Made by a program: the position numbers and the translations under genes
The notes under the pieces: generated by a model
Database searches by the model: none
Seen by the model: only the letters and a program-made list of their open reading frames with translations
Told to the model about the DNA's origin: nothing
Source: Isoetes taiwanensis
Taxonomy: Eukaryota > Streptophyta > Lycopodiopsida > Isoetales > Isoetaceae
Assembly (NCBI GenBank): GCA_021234155.1
Contig: JAJEKV010000017.1
Location: 4,562,792 to 4,626,791, forward strand
DNA: 64,000 nucleotides
Direction of reading: 5' to 3'
Shown: in pieces, positions 33,093 to 48,050 of the stretch
Layout: each line of letters starts with the position of its first letter
Numbering within the stretch: the first letter of the stretch is position 1

Positions 33093-34599
33093 AATGAGCA
33101 TGTAATAAAAAAAAATGGATGATAATAGGCCAAATAAGTCTTGTTAAGCAAGCATTATTATGTGGTAACAAGGGCAAGGTTGTCTTCCTTACTATAAATT
33201 AAAGCTAAATTTAGTGACTTCTAATGTTAAGCAACATGGGCCCTTAACTCTTTTTCTTTACATTTCCATCATTTCTTGTCCTTAGACCCACCCCGACTAT
33301 CACCAATACGATACCTTATTAAACAAATGTTTGTATTACATCCTATTAACTTGTTGGTTCAGTTTCCCAAGTCAAATGACTCTTCGTATATTCCTTCTAC
33401 TCCATAGTATATGCATCATGTTCACGTATGGATGCCCCTTATTATGTGGTTAAGAAACGACATAGTCTCTAGCCATCACTTGCGCCGACAAACGCTACAC
33501 TACCTTCCTAGTTGACAAGACAAAATTGGTATCTGAATATGTAGGTAAGCAGTACTTCTCTATACAAGAAAGTAACACTTCTTCTTGGATGATTACATTT
33601 CTTACTGTCTTTCTTTAAGTTTCATAAGGACTACTAATGAAATTTTTACTTTCCTATGGAGCTCTATAATAAAGTTCCATAAATTGTTTAATTAAAATGT
33701 TACTATTTATATGCTCCTCTAGCAAGAACCATGTTTCTGAGTACATAAATGAAAGCTTTAACTACATCTCCTTTCCTTGCAATCTAAGATACTTTTAAAG
33801 TGCATTTTATAAGGTGTCACCAATTATATTTTATTCTATTCTTCAAAGAAAGTAAGATTGGGACCAAAAGTGACATTTAGATCTATATGGAAGTGACCTT
33901 TATCGCATTATATTTCATTTAAATATGCATGCTCAGTACATAAGAAGCCCATTCGTATCTTAGAACAGGATAAATTTAAAGTGCATGATGTGGCTTATGA
34001 CACATACATTAATTGATGAACTAGAAAGTTTGTTATGGAGATGGTTTTTACTCCCGTTCTAAAATTGAAAATAAATCTTTTTTTCCTTCTTGATGTTTGA
34101 TGACGTTGCTGACAAATAAAATTTGTATCCATGATATTCGTCAAAGAAGATGAGGGAATACACATAAGCACTATTATTATGTGTCCATTTATGCCAACGT
34201 GCATTTCAAGTAATATGCTTGTATCATAGTACATACACATAAACACTACTATAACTCCAACAGTGCATCCATTGTGGGGTTACAAGTAATATAATATAAT
34301 ATAATATGCTTGTATTATAGTACATTGTTGGAGGTTGTGTCCAAGGTATAACACTGTCGAATATGAACACTAAAAATTTGTTTAGTCATGACATCGTTAA
34401 AATAGCTAGGCTCAACAAATAGTTTTTTTGGTTCCAAACCTGTAGATATGGAAGCATTACTGATGTCCAAAGTATAATAATGCAATGCTGACGCAAGAAC
34501 GGGTTTGTATCAATTTGAATGATACGAAAGACGTTTTTGAACTTGCAGCTCCCTTGTGTTTGCGGGAGAAAAAGGACTTCTTAAACGTAGAATTACAAT

Positions 34600-34760
34600 C
34601 GATTTGTTAACGTCCACGAAGACCAAGAGGCCATGAGACCCATACAATGGCCTAATACAACTATTACTACTAGGATTTAAAAATCCCTGCCTCGAAAGAT
34701 TTTCAAGAGAAAAACCTTTGCAGTAACCTTTTCAAGAGCGATTTTAAATTCCTAAAGTTT
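34600..34760 (-). mobile_element. LINE 3'-end fragment in repeat copy A
   Basis: It contains CGTCCACGAAGACCAAGAGG, the GACCCATACAAT block and the TCGAAAGATTTTCAAGAG hairpin remnant, in the order of the 31977-32150 LINE end. It has no clear tail and is older or more decayed. Confidence 0.65.
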
Positions 34761-34959
34761 GAACTTCTTGCCAAAATCGTTGGCTAAATTTTGATGTCCC
34801 AATACACTAAAGCTTATGATGCGATTTGTCTGAGTAAACAATAGAGATTGTTTCTTCCCAACAAGCTTATATTTGAAACTTAACAAATAAACATGGATGT
34901 TGATAGGTTCTTCCAACCTCAATATATGAAATGCTTGTCACAATGGAGATACCATTTTC

Positions 34960-35420
34960 TTCCTCTACCCTTCACAGCGGGTGTCAATTCTCGAAAATTG
35001 CCAAATGCTATGAAGTGCTTACCTTCAAAAGGCCAATCGTTTCTATATCATTATTGCAATAGATTATTGAGACTCTCTCTGACTAGTTTGTTAGCCATTT
35101 GGAGCTCGTCCCATATTATGACCTTCGCCTCCACCAACAGTTGTGGTACTCCCAAATCCCAATGTAATAGCGAGTGCAAGCCCGCATTGTTGTCAACTGC
35201 GAGAATATGAAAGAGCGAGTGCGTTGTTCTGCCCCTTAGATACTGCCAATCTGAGAGAGTTGTCGTGCCACATGGGAGCTCTATGTTTGACTGCCATGTA
35301 TTAGTAGACATATGCAATTAAGAAGGAATGTCTTTCCAGTGCCAACCCTTCTGCTTATGAAGATGGGTTGCTCGCTCTCTTGTAGCTTCATTTGCCCTTG
35401 TATGAAGGTATATATGTCCA
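34960..35420 (-). pseudogene. PIF1-like helicase fragment
   Basis: Minus-strand frames carry, in N-to-C order, a Walker A box GTGKTFLLN (about 35322-35348), GRTTHSLFHI, a Walker B box VIIWDE (35105-35122) followed by LQMANKLVRESLNNLLQ, and DWPFEGKHFIAFGNF (about 34993-35038). This is the order in PIF1-family helicases: Walker A, Walker B, then the GDFRQ-type motif. Frames change at least three times, so it is dead. Homologous remains of the last motif lie in copy B at about 40330-40385. Such helicases occur in Helitrons and as cellular DNA helicases. Confidence 0.75.
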
Positions 35421-36694
35421 GCTATTTACTGTTCATCACACTTGATATCTACATTGCGGTGTTTAAGTAAGTTGCATGCTTGGAAATCTTGGCCAACTTA
35501 TGCATCACGTCCCTTGAAAGGCGAGGCTATAACTGTAGGCAAAAAGTTGTGATTTCAATGCCACGTTGTGTCAATATATGTTATTGACCAGATGGAGACA
35601 TTCATTGAATGCCACTGCCCCCTCGTTCAAATATCTATTTAGCAACTCCAAGCTCATACGTACTTGAAACCAATGCTATATTTTGGTTGTTAGAGCCTGA
35701 TCGAGCAGGATCATAAAAAATTGGAGCCTAGTTGTACGGGAGACAATAGTAATGATGTCGCTTCTTCCATGACTACAATTGCCTCATTGCTCGTCGCAAG
35801 TAACCCTTGTGCATCAGCAGCCTATTGGTACTTTGCATACCTATCTTGAGTTCTTCCAACATCCTCGCTGGTCGATGTCGCGGATAGGATGCTTCAGCGA
35901 CTCGGGGAAGGGAGGGGGGGAGGAGTAACATAAATTTTCTTGCATACTATTGGTTGTTTCGATCTCCTTCGTACAATATTTATTTTTCGTGAATCCTTCT
36001 TTCTTATATTTTAAGAATTCATAGGACCTGAGCTCTAGCCTCCAACCATATACCGTAAGAATTCACTGGGCATGTTCATTGTATTAGACGTATAGGAAGT
36101 GTCGATCGAGGAGTGATTATCTGTTTCTTTGCGGCAGGTATAGCAGCAGGCATTTGATTGTTTTGACTTAGTTTTTATTTCATGTGACATTATGCTCCAT
36201 GTTCCTTCTGCCAAAGATAAGTTTTGTGTCCTTAAATAGTCGTGTATTTTGTCCCTAGCTGCCGATCTCATGGCTTGTCTATGTATCTCATTTTCTTATG
36301 GCTCCTCTGAACCATATCCTCTATCCTCGTTATTTTCTAACGACGGCTCTATGATCATGTCAATGCCTCTACATGGCATTTTTGTTGCAGAATGCCTTTC
36401 TTCCATTACCCGAAAGCTGGCGGTGTTGAGACCATTATACATATAGCTATAAAGGTAGGAGAACAATACAAGACGTGAAGCAAGAAAGCATTGTATGAAA
36501 CCACCTACATGTCATCTACGCTCTTTCTAGACATATCCTCCAGAATTCAAGTATGTTATTAGATAGTTGTAGCAACATGAGGTATTCCTTGAAGGGCATC
36601 TCTCAGAGTGTCTGTAGGTCATGAATTTCATGAATTGGGCTTGAATAGTCAGGTCTATCGATAGTTCAGTGGATATAATCTCATTGATGCCTGT

Positions 36695-38413
36695 TTACTC
36701 AAATTTGACATCGCAATATTGGGAATTTGGCATTCATTTCATGGCACTTGTCAAGACACATCTACATTGTAAGGAAAGTGAATTTAGTCTGGTTTCTGAA
36801 ATTTAAACATAGGACCTGACATCAAATTACATGGCAAATGGTCAACTCTTATAGTCACCTTATTTACACTGACCCTTATTTACACTATGCTGAGCTGGTC
36901 CGTCCTGGTCAGCCCCTGCATGAGATGCTAATCATGAGCTCACTACGGAGGTTGGGTTCATACATTCAAGAGGTCATGGATCGCCGAGATCAGCTCGGCC
37001 CTCGGGCACTTACCTGATACATGTACATATTTCTGTCTATATTTGTATTTGTATTTGTACAGTTTGACAGCAAACCTATTCCTGTCACGGTTTTTCCCCC
37101 AAACAACCCTTTATGGGCGGGGAGGTGATTTTTTAACCCGGACAGTAATACGTTTGCTGCGCCTCCTGTTTGGGTCCCATAGGCCATTGGTCTCCGTGGA
37201 CGATAAAAACTCTATTCTATTCTATTCTACTAAACTAAAGTCCATCAATGACCTTTATAATAACACACCTAGAGGAAGAAAACGGGATTCCTTCCGCACC
37301 TCAGCATGTAATAACAAAAAGACATAGACGATAATAGGCCAAAAAAGTTAACATATGCTAAAGTAAGCATTTTTATGTGGTAATAAGGGCAGGGTTGTCT
37401 TCCTTATTATTAAGTCCAGGGGTGAGATTCCTCGACTTTCTTTGGCAAAATAAAGGCTAGATTTAGTGACTTCGAATATTAAGCAATCTGGGCCCTTACT
37501 CTTTTTCTTTACATTTCCATCACTTTTCCATCTTTCTTTTTCCTTGTACTGGAGGCCCACCCCCACTATCACCAATATAAAATCTTTACTTACACCAATG
37601 CTAGTGTTACATCTTATTAACGTGTTAGTGCTCCCTTCCATTGTGCCACTCCATCTTCCAAGTCAAATGGCCATTGAGATGTTCCTTCTACTTCAATGTA
37701 TATGTGTTTTGTTTGCGTAGAATGTCTATTGGTACGAAATGACATCACTTATGTCGACAAACAAGATACTACCTTCCCATTAAGATAAAATTGATACCTG
37801 AGTACATAGATAGGTCATACTTCCTTATACAAGAAAATAACACTTCTCCTTGGATGATTAGATTTCTTACTATCTTTCTTTAAGTTCCATAAGGACTAGT
37901 AAGAAATTTTTTACTTCTGTATGGACCTCCATAAGGTGATGTTTCCTTAGTAATTTAAAATTTACTAATTTATACAATGCTCTAGCAAGTAACATGTTTT
38001 TGAACACATAAATGAAAGCTTTAACTACATCTCCTTTCCTTGCAATCTAAGATATTCTTTGTTAAAATACATTATATTTCATTTAAATATGCATGCTCGA
38101 TACCGAGGGTATAAGCTCATTCGTATCTTAAAACTGGACAATTTTGTAGTGCATGATGTGGCATATGCTAAAGGTTCTAAATAATGAAGGTTGATGAACT
38201 CAAAAGTTTGTTATGTAGATGGGTTTGAAAGTTTAAATATTATTTTCCTTCTTGATGTTTGGTGACGTTGGTATATGATTAAAATTGGCGTTGATGAGGG
38301 AATACACATAAGCATTATTATAATTTATCCAGTTATGCCAACATGCACATATTGATGGGTGTGCATTACAAGTCATCTCAAAAAATAATGAGTGAATGCA
38401 CATAAGCACTACT
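36695..38413 (-). mobile_element. Repeat family copy B, lower part
   Basis: Homologous to copy A as described there, and continuing into duplication copy 1 to about 40380. It is interrupted by a plus-strand LINE (36880-37233). Minus-strand ORFs such as 37348-37641 have no recognisable content. Confidence 0.6.
36880..37233 (+). mobile_element. LINE 3' end, plus strand, with (ATTCT)n tail
   Basis: The sequence ends GCCATTGGTCTCCGTGGACG, ATAAAAACTC and a TATTC repeat tail (37210-37230). It is inserted in copy B at a place about 60 bp from where the minus-strand LINE entered copy A. CTTATTTACACT occurs twice at its left edge (about 36868 and 36884). Confidence 0.75.
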
Positions 38414-38789
38414 ATAATTCATCCACTGAGCCCATTGTGGGGTCACCGTTACAAGTAATATGCTTGTATCATAGCACGTCCTTGTTGGGAGATGTGTGCA
38501 AAATATGATAGGGTCACCATTACAAGTAATATGCTCGTATTATAGTACGCCATTGCTGGTGGATGTGTGCAAGTTATGATATTGTCGAATATGAACATTA
38601 AAAATTGGTTTAATCATGACGTCGTTAAAATAGATCATTTACAACGAACAATTTTATGATTCTAAACTATTGGGAGCTCCATTGAGGTCAAATGTATGAT
38701 AGTACAACAATGCCCCCTCAATAATGGATTTGTGTCAGTTCAAATGGTGCAGAAGGTGTCCTTGAACATGCTGCCCCCTTGTCTTTTTC

Positions 38790-40095
38790 TTTATTGAGGG
38801 AGTCAATTTATTCATCATCACATCATGAGTACAATAGTTACATCACATTCTACATATCACTTGGAAGCCAATTCACTAGCCGCCCCAAAATATCACTTTC
38901 CTATGATTTTTGGCGTAGGTTAGCCGGGAAAAGGGGGACTTTTTTTTTTTTTTTTTTTGGTTATGGCATTTACGGGGTTTGCATGGTGGAAATAGCGGGG
39001 CCCCCTGTTTTACGGGTCGCTAAGAACAATGCCGATGGAGGCGGTCGGACCAGCCTGACGGATGGAGGAGGCGATGGAGGCCATGAAGGCACCTGGACAG
39101 TCTGCCTCAGCTCAAATCGGCCTGCGATGGCATGTACGGCGGCTTCTTGATTCTTCTTGGTTCTGATTTTGGAGGGCAACTCCACCTTCACCTACTTCGG
39201 TTCTTCCCTTTTCTTCCCGATTGCAGGGGTTTGGACTGGGTTTTCGATGTGTTTGTTACCAGATATCTTTGCCTTGGTTTCTTTGGAGGGGTGTAGAGAT
39301 GGTCCTCCTGCGGAAAATCAGCCTGTTGGGGTTTCTGAAGCCGATCTTGATTGGCTTGGAATTGGAGCCTGTAATTGCTATAGATGGGGCAATGATAAGC
39401 TGAAGGGGGAGTAGGCTGTGATTGGAGCCTTAAATTCTAGCTGGTTGCTGCATATCTTGTTGGGGAAACAATAATGTACTGTTGCTCTGGTGATATAAAA
39501 TCTCAGGAATTACTTTTTAGTTTCGATGCTTGTTCACGTTGTCATTTTAGAACTGAATTATAGCTTAGATATGGATAGCGACTAGATAGATGAACAAATC
39601 GGCAGCAGACATGAAGATATCCTGTTTCATTGGGTTCTCTATAGGTGGGCAACAGAGGTGCAGTCTGGCATACAGTCCGGCGTTAACAAATTGAATGTAG
39701 AGCATTTTCGTTTTATCCCTTCGGCTGTTTTTAGCAGAAGGTATTTTAACATGTTTACATGACAACGAATATTAGCATTGTTATTGATGTACGTATATGA
39801 TGCGTATGGGGAGCGTGGTGATATACGGGGGTGTGAGGTGTAAAATCTGACACCCTTGATTCCGCATATTCTCAGGATTATACCTTCATCCAATGAATGA
39901 AAAAAAACATTAACACATATAGGCATAATATGCACAGCAATGATGGGTATATTATCTCATAGGAGTTGCTTTGTATGTGAATATCTAGTACATATGGCAG
40001 GTTTAAGATCTCTACCACAGAACCAATTGTATACTTGGCAAGTCTAAGGTCTCTACCACATGACCAGTTGGTCATACTTGAAAACATGACCTCCG
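38790..40095. other. Segment absent from repeat copy A; possible captured gene fragment
   Basis: Relative to copy A this is extra sequence. It holds a T-run (38941-38959), a GC-rich exon-like piece (39050-39410) with an ATGGAGGAGGCGATGGAGG start and a CCCGATTGCAG splice-like site (39216-39226), and A+T-rich rest. The plus-strand frames (39157-39414) and the minus-strand frame 39565-39765 are unrecognised. The same segment lies at 49230-50535 in copy 2. Confidence 0.4.
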
Positions 40096-40385
40096 GACAA
40101 TGGATTTTAAGATCCCGATGACTAGATCGATGACTTTAAATTCATAAAGTTTGATCTTGATGCCAAAATGCTTGACTGAATTTTTGATGTCCAATGCACT
40201 AAAGCTTATAATGCAAGTTGGCAGAGTAAACATAAAAGAGTGTTTCTTCTCCACAAGCTTATATTTCAAAGTTGTCAAATAAGCATGGCCGCTAATGTCC
40301 AACATCAACGCACAGAATGTCAAAAATTGCCACTTTTTGAAAATCACCAGATGCTATAAAGTGCTTACCTTCAAAAGGCGGGGTA

Positions 40386-42166
40386 GATCCGGATGGGTGG
40401 GAACATCGGAAGTTGGCGGATCGCGAAGACCATATGGCTTACATGGGTCGATAATGACAACTTAGTGAACAAGAGACAGGATAGAAGGTGGTGTGTATAG
40501 AATAGTCTACAAATGCCAAATTCTATAGTCCGACTTTGTCGGGGACCGGGCCTACGTTGTAAAAAGCACGTACGCATAGATGATGCCAACTTGCAAGTAG
40601 ATAATATCGCCAATCATTTGGACAAGAACATGCGGGAGCTAACATGCAAGTCGAGGCATGGGGCTCTTATATGTTGCATTGGCACAACGACCCGGCAGCG
40701 ATGGAGAGAAGCAAAAGTCGAGGCCTAATCATGCCTTATTGAAATTATGCCTCCGTGGCGAGTTGTTCAACGAGGCATAGAGATAATGCATTAAATCGAC
40801 CATTATCGAGAAGGAAAATGTGGCAAGCCCGATCCCCGCTTTTGAAATTGATCTATAAAGACTAGAATGGATCAGCCGCATACTGTTGTTGATTGCAAAG
40901 AATGTAGACAACTTGGGGGGTGAGTTTTTTAAATGGCTTGATCAAACTTTACAAGGAGGGTTACGTGCATATGGATATCCATCACGGAAATTTAATGCTC
41001 AATGTCAACAAGGCCAGAGACCAAGATTTACATTGGCACATGTGATTAGGGGCAAATCTTTGCGACAGTGTTCAAGCTTGCATATAGGTTGCTAACGATT
41101 GGGTGGCCAAATGGGAGATTGAGGCGAGGCAGAGAGAACCCTTGGTATCATCGACTTGTACCATGGTAGGAATGAAAGGGGTTTTACCAATGCATGGGCG
41201 GCATGGTTTTCATGGTACCTTGGAGAATGGGTATTTAGGGTAGCAAGCGGAGGATGGACCCCGACTATGTTGGCATTGAGAACCCTATGATTACGTATCA
41301 CGGTACGGAGCATCTTGCGCCCATTTCGAAGCGACTAGCGTTGGAACCACGGGGCCATAAACAAGGCGGTGACCTAGAGGCTCGATTGCGCCAAACAAAG
41401 GGACCATAATAAGATCCTGTTGATCGACTTGATGAGTGCGGAAGAATGTAGACTTATACGATGAAGCGAGGTAAAGGCTAGAAACGGACTAGTGGGGGCT
41501 GGCTTCCTTCTTTTTGTACTAGCCTTGAGAGCAACAATGCACATTTATACCAGCTAATGCGCTTGAATATTGATCTCTTGCATCCAATATGAGGATGTAA
41601 TTGCATCCTAGGATCGAGAGTACCTGTATGAGCACCAATGGCAAAACATCCTGAACCTAGACCAGAGGATTTGCCCAATATACCAGGAGGGAATTTCTCA
41701 AGTAGGATAGTCTGCATTGGATGTGGCCACCAGTTTCATAGGAAGTGCATAATGGATGCCATGACCGAAGTTCATTGTGCCCTTGCATGGATGGCCTATT
41801 TCTGAAAAAGCGAGTATGCAATCTTTGCTATGCCACAACACTCAATGCCAGATAAATTTGACAAACATGGGGTTTCACATCCAAGGCGTCAATGTTATTC
41901 TTAAACAACAATATGAAAAGCACATGCTCATGTAGTAGATCTCCAATGCTTATCTATGTATAGATGCTTTTGAGTGCAATTATTAAAGATGGGACTATCG
42001 GCGCTAGGCTATGCTTTTTGAATTCTCCATTCCTTTTTATGCCATATATCTAGCTAACGTGCCATTTTACATCAAATATGTCATTATATAATGCTCCAAA
42101 TGTTCCAACAATATCCTTAGCAACATTAATGGGTTTAAAAAGGGTCTTATAGGGTATACATGGTAA
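40386..42166 (+). pseudogene. Unrecognised coding remnant, copy 1
   Basis: The counterpart of 50820-52600. Frames are badly broken here by CAG/CTG-associated differences. The coiled-coil and zinc-finger-like segments readable in copy 2 are frameshifted in this copy (41288-41470 and 41641-41903). Confidence 0.45.
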
Positions 42167-43162
42167 TATGATTATATGATTATTATATGTTGCTAGAAAA
42201 AGTATTTAGCGTTACTACACTTTCATTGGGATCATATCAAAATAGCTTATATAAAAGCACATTACAAGTGCTTGATGATCTTTGGAGCATGATAGACATT
42301 ATTGTTTTGCTAAGCATTTGGAGTTGTTATGTTGTTATGCATTAGAAGCAAGAAGTACATCATAAATTGTAGATGTGAAATTTTTCTAAAAGAAGTTCAT
42401 CAAGCAGGCAAGTTGATGGGCTGAATTTATTTGGTTGATATTAAAAGTGAGTGAACTTGAGAAAATGTAGGTAAAGATCTAAAAGTGGAGCTCGTACGAT
42501 ATATATCCTTGATTGCTTTCAAGTTTGAAGTTGCGTGAGAGGAGAAACAAATTGTAGTAAACAAACATCTGAACAAACACAGAATTTACTACCAATCTCT
42601 ATTTCCCCCATGCAATGGAGTTGGCGAAACATGTATTAGCGAAGCTGCCTATATTAGGAAGGCAGCATGCCTTTATAAAAAGGCAACATGAGCTCCTTTT
42701 ATCTTTCACCTTTTTCCTAGGATATACCTTTTATGATACCTATATATTGTAACACATATTATTTAATATACGTGTCTTATATTGTGGTGCATACCCCCCT
42801 CCCTCCCTCTCTCGTGTTTTCTTAGTAAACTAGCAAGTTTAACATGCTATCAGAGCTTATATCTGGTTTTGGAGCAGTTGTGAATTTTCGAGGGCTCACT
42901 GGGATGAAAACTTTATATGTATTCTCTGGAGTTGGATATCCAGCTTGGAAGATTAAGATGCAGCTCATCCTACAAAGCGAAAGTTTTTTGGACTTGTGAG
43001 TGGAAGAACCTTCCTCGGGCGCAGCCAGTTGATGCAAGTACCGGCAATCTTGTTTTGAATGGTGTTGCATATGATGCTTAGGTTAAGAATATAAATGACT
43101 GGAATGAAAAAGATCAAACAGCTCGAGCACTGATTCTTTATGCTCTCAAAGAATCCATTTTA

Positions 43163-43700
43163 ATGGACGCTAAGGATTTTGTTACTTCTAGTGAAGTTTG
43201 GAAGTATTTGAAAAAAGCCTGCATGAAGAAGACTATGCATGAAGTGATTAGTCTTCGCAAAGATCTTACATCATTGCAATATCATTTGAGTGATTCATTT
43301 GATGAGCATGCGGACAAGTTTAAAATGCTTCTTGAAGCATTATCTTCTGCCGGTGCTAGTATTCCACATGATCAATATGTTGTCCATTTTTTGGAGTCTA
43401 TGCCAGAAGAGTTACAGACCCTTACGACTGTGTTAGCCAATAAAAAATCTATGACGTTAGATCGAGCTTATGAACCACTAAAAAATGGGGTTCGAAAGTT
43501 GCAAAGGCAATCTATGTATGAAGATCAAGCTTTACTTGTGTCGAGAAAATGAAAAGGCCTTTGTTATGATACAAAGCACACTTGCAGTCATGGTAGAAGC
43601 TGGAATCGTGGTGGTGATAGACAACAATTGACTAGACTTGAGCAACCTAAGTCAAAGAGTATTTGTGCCTATTGTAAAAAGACGAATCATGTTATTATGA
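43163..43700 (+). pseudogene. gag: copia gag, copy 1
   Basis: Frame 43163-43552 is the UBN2-type gag of copia elements (VWKYLKKACMKKTM, SLQYHLSDSFDEHADKF, LESMPEELQTLTTVLANK). The gag start and part upstream are broken by stops (for example 43079). After the stop at 43550 the zinc knuckle follows in another reading stretch as CAYCKKTNHVIMNV, where the last Cys is missing. Confidence 0.85.
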
Positions 43701-43789
43701 ATGTTATTATAAACGCTTTGTTAATGCGCATAAATCTTTACTCCAGGAAATCCGAGATGGGCCTCATATTCCAGATGAACATGCTTTTC

Positions 43790-44950
43790 TACAGGAACTG
43801 TTGTTTCCACGATTATTGATTCCGGTGCAACAAAATACATGACTTTTCATTGGCACTGGTTGAAGAATTACTGCCCACTTCAAGTTAGAAAGCTCGTGTT
43901 TCTTGGTGATAACACGAACCATGAGGTCAAAGGCATTGGAGATATTCATGTTGATACTTCCAGTGATGTGCAAGTCTTGCGTGGCATTTTACATGTATCT
44001 GGTTTACGCTAAAATCTTATTTCTGTGTCTAGACTTGCTGATCTTGGTCTATCCATACAGTTTGATAGACGATTCTGTAGATTCATCCAAGATGGATGTG
44101 TATTTGGAGTTGCCCCGAGAGAAGGTCGTCTGTACGAGCTTAAATTGACTGATGATTTTGTGAATCTTATGCTTGCCAGTGGAGATGAATCAAGCACACT
44201 GTGACATCGTCATTTTGCACATGTTGACTTTCAATATTTATTGGATATGGCCTCTGATAGAACCGTGGATGGTCTATCATTGACTAGCACTGCATCAATG
44301 GGTGTATGTAAGGCATGTGCTATTGGGAAGCAACATTGCCTTCCTTTCAATGTAAAAGGAAAATGTGCAATATAGCTTTTGCATGCTAGTGTATATGACC
44401 CACTACCTTGTGCTTTGAGTGGTGTACGATATTCCATCTTGTTTGTGGATGATTTTTCCCGTAGAGTTTTTGTATATTTTATCTCTACGAAGTTCCAAGC
44501 CTTCACCAAATTCCAAGTGTTTAAAAGTATGGTGGAGACTCAGACTGGCAAAGTGATCAAGAGATTACATGCTGACGATGGTGGAGAATTTAGTTCTGCT
44601 CAATTCAAGTGTTTTTATGAAGAGCACAGTATAGCTTACGAGCCTACCATCACTTATCCCCGGAGAAATGGTATTGCCGAGCATCGAGAATCATCGATAA
44701 TCAATGGTATTTGATGTATGCTTAATTCATCTTTGGTTTGGATAAGTCGTTTTGGGCGGCGCCGAGGCTCTGCTTTGTTTATAAACCGAATCGAACAATA
44801 ACTTCTTCTCGACGAAGGCATAACTCCTTTGCAATTATGGGCCGGGGAGTCAAACCAAATGTTCAAAATTTTGCGAGTTTTTTTGTCTAATCTACGTTCA
44901 TATTTCAAAGGAGAAGAGAATCAACCTCAAAGCCATATTTGTTGGCTATG
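43790..44950 (+). pseudogene. copia protease and integrase, copy 1
   Basis: Protease: DSGATKYMTFHWHW near 43820-43862. The GAG-preintegrase motif CKACAIGKQHCLPF lies near 44310-44350, then the integrase core with LFVDDFSRRVFVYF (44440-44480) and LHADDGGEF (44568-44594). Several stops interrupt it (44010, 44203, 44373). The integrase C-part at 44650-44940 is frame-scrambled compared with copy 2, where FWADAEATAVYKLNRT and LRVFGCLIYVHISKEKR are readable. Confidence 0.85.
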
Positions 44951-45018
44951 CTGTGGAGGCAGAGTGATACGGATTTTATGATATTGCGACGCAAAGAATC
45001 ATTACTAGTCGTGATGTA

Positions 45019-45466
45019 GTGTTTGATGACTCTACTATGGCTGATATGGTTGCTCCTCGTCATGACCATAATGTTATTCTTAGCAATTTTGAGATACTTG
45101 ATAGCGACCTAATTCCTAATGTGGATAATGGGTCTTTACATCCTCATGTTGGGAATGAGCTTGTAAATGGGACTTTACATCCTCATGTTGGGAATGAGCT
45201 TGTAAATCCAAAAGTGGAAGATGTCAAGACGTTTGTTGGAAAAGGATACTTGCAAGTGCATCTTACAAGCTTAAGACAAGCTTCTAGAGACTGGTATGTC
45301 AAAATGAACTCTCTGATGGATTTCCAAGTTTTGCAGATTCCAATGTGTATATAAAACGCTCTGAAGAATATTTTGTGGTGATTGCGCTTTATGTGAATGA
45401 CACTATTTTGGCAACCAAGAGAAGATTCTCTTCTGCATTTAGAATTATTACCAAATTGCAAGAATA
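45019..45466 (+). pseudogene. copia reverse transcriptase remnant, copy 1
   Basis: A frame with an internal direct repeat (GSLHPHVGNELVN, GTLHPHVGNELVN) runs into a short RT piece (SLRQASRDWYVKMNSLMDF, then FVVIALYVNDTILATK). The latter corresponds to the catalytic YVDD box, changed to YVND. Most of RT and all of RNase H are deleted before the right LTR. Confidence 0.8.
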
Positions 45467-45668
45467 GATATTAGAAAATTGTAGCACTCGAATTTTTTCC
45501 TTTGTGATCACCAAAGGTTTTGTTTCATCCTATATTAGGAAGGCAACGTGCCTTTATAAAAAGGCATTGTGAGCTCCTTTTATCTTTCTCCTTTTTCCTT
45601 GGATGTACCTTTTATGGTACCTATATATTGTAGCACATATCATTCAATATACGTGTCTTCTATTGTGG

Positions 45669-47856
<2,188 letters not shown>

Positions 47857-48050
47857 CTTAGTAAACTAGCAAGTTTAACAACATGATCTCGAAATTACAA
47901 AACATTTGGAGTCAATAAAATAAAGATGCTATTCTATAAATGAGAAAGTCTAGATGCTTAATATATCATTTACATCATTATATTATTAAAAGGACTACAA
48001 CTACAATAGATATTATGCATGACGATTATTCTGACAAATATAGGAAGATA

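Larger units (their letters stand above)
31215..36450 (-). mobile_element. Repeat family copy A, with PIF1-like helicase remnant
   Basis: About 31215-35075 is homologous, with interruptions, to about 36695-40380 (copy B) in the same orientation, and to the start of duplication copy 2. Shared landmarks are the block around 31745-31910 and 36760-36870, the TTTACATTTCCATCA region (33258 and 37511), and a block near 34350 and 38590. Copy A is interrupted by a LINE (31961-33092), by a 31275-31715 segment absent from B, and by a LINE end (34600-34760). Its upper part carries helicase remnants on the minus strand. The family is unclassified; a Helitron or another helicase-bearing element is possible, but I see no terminus. 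Confidence 0.6.
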
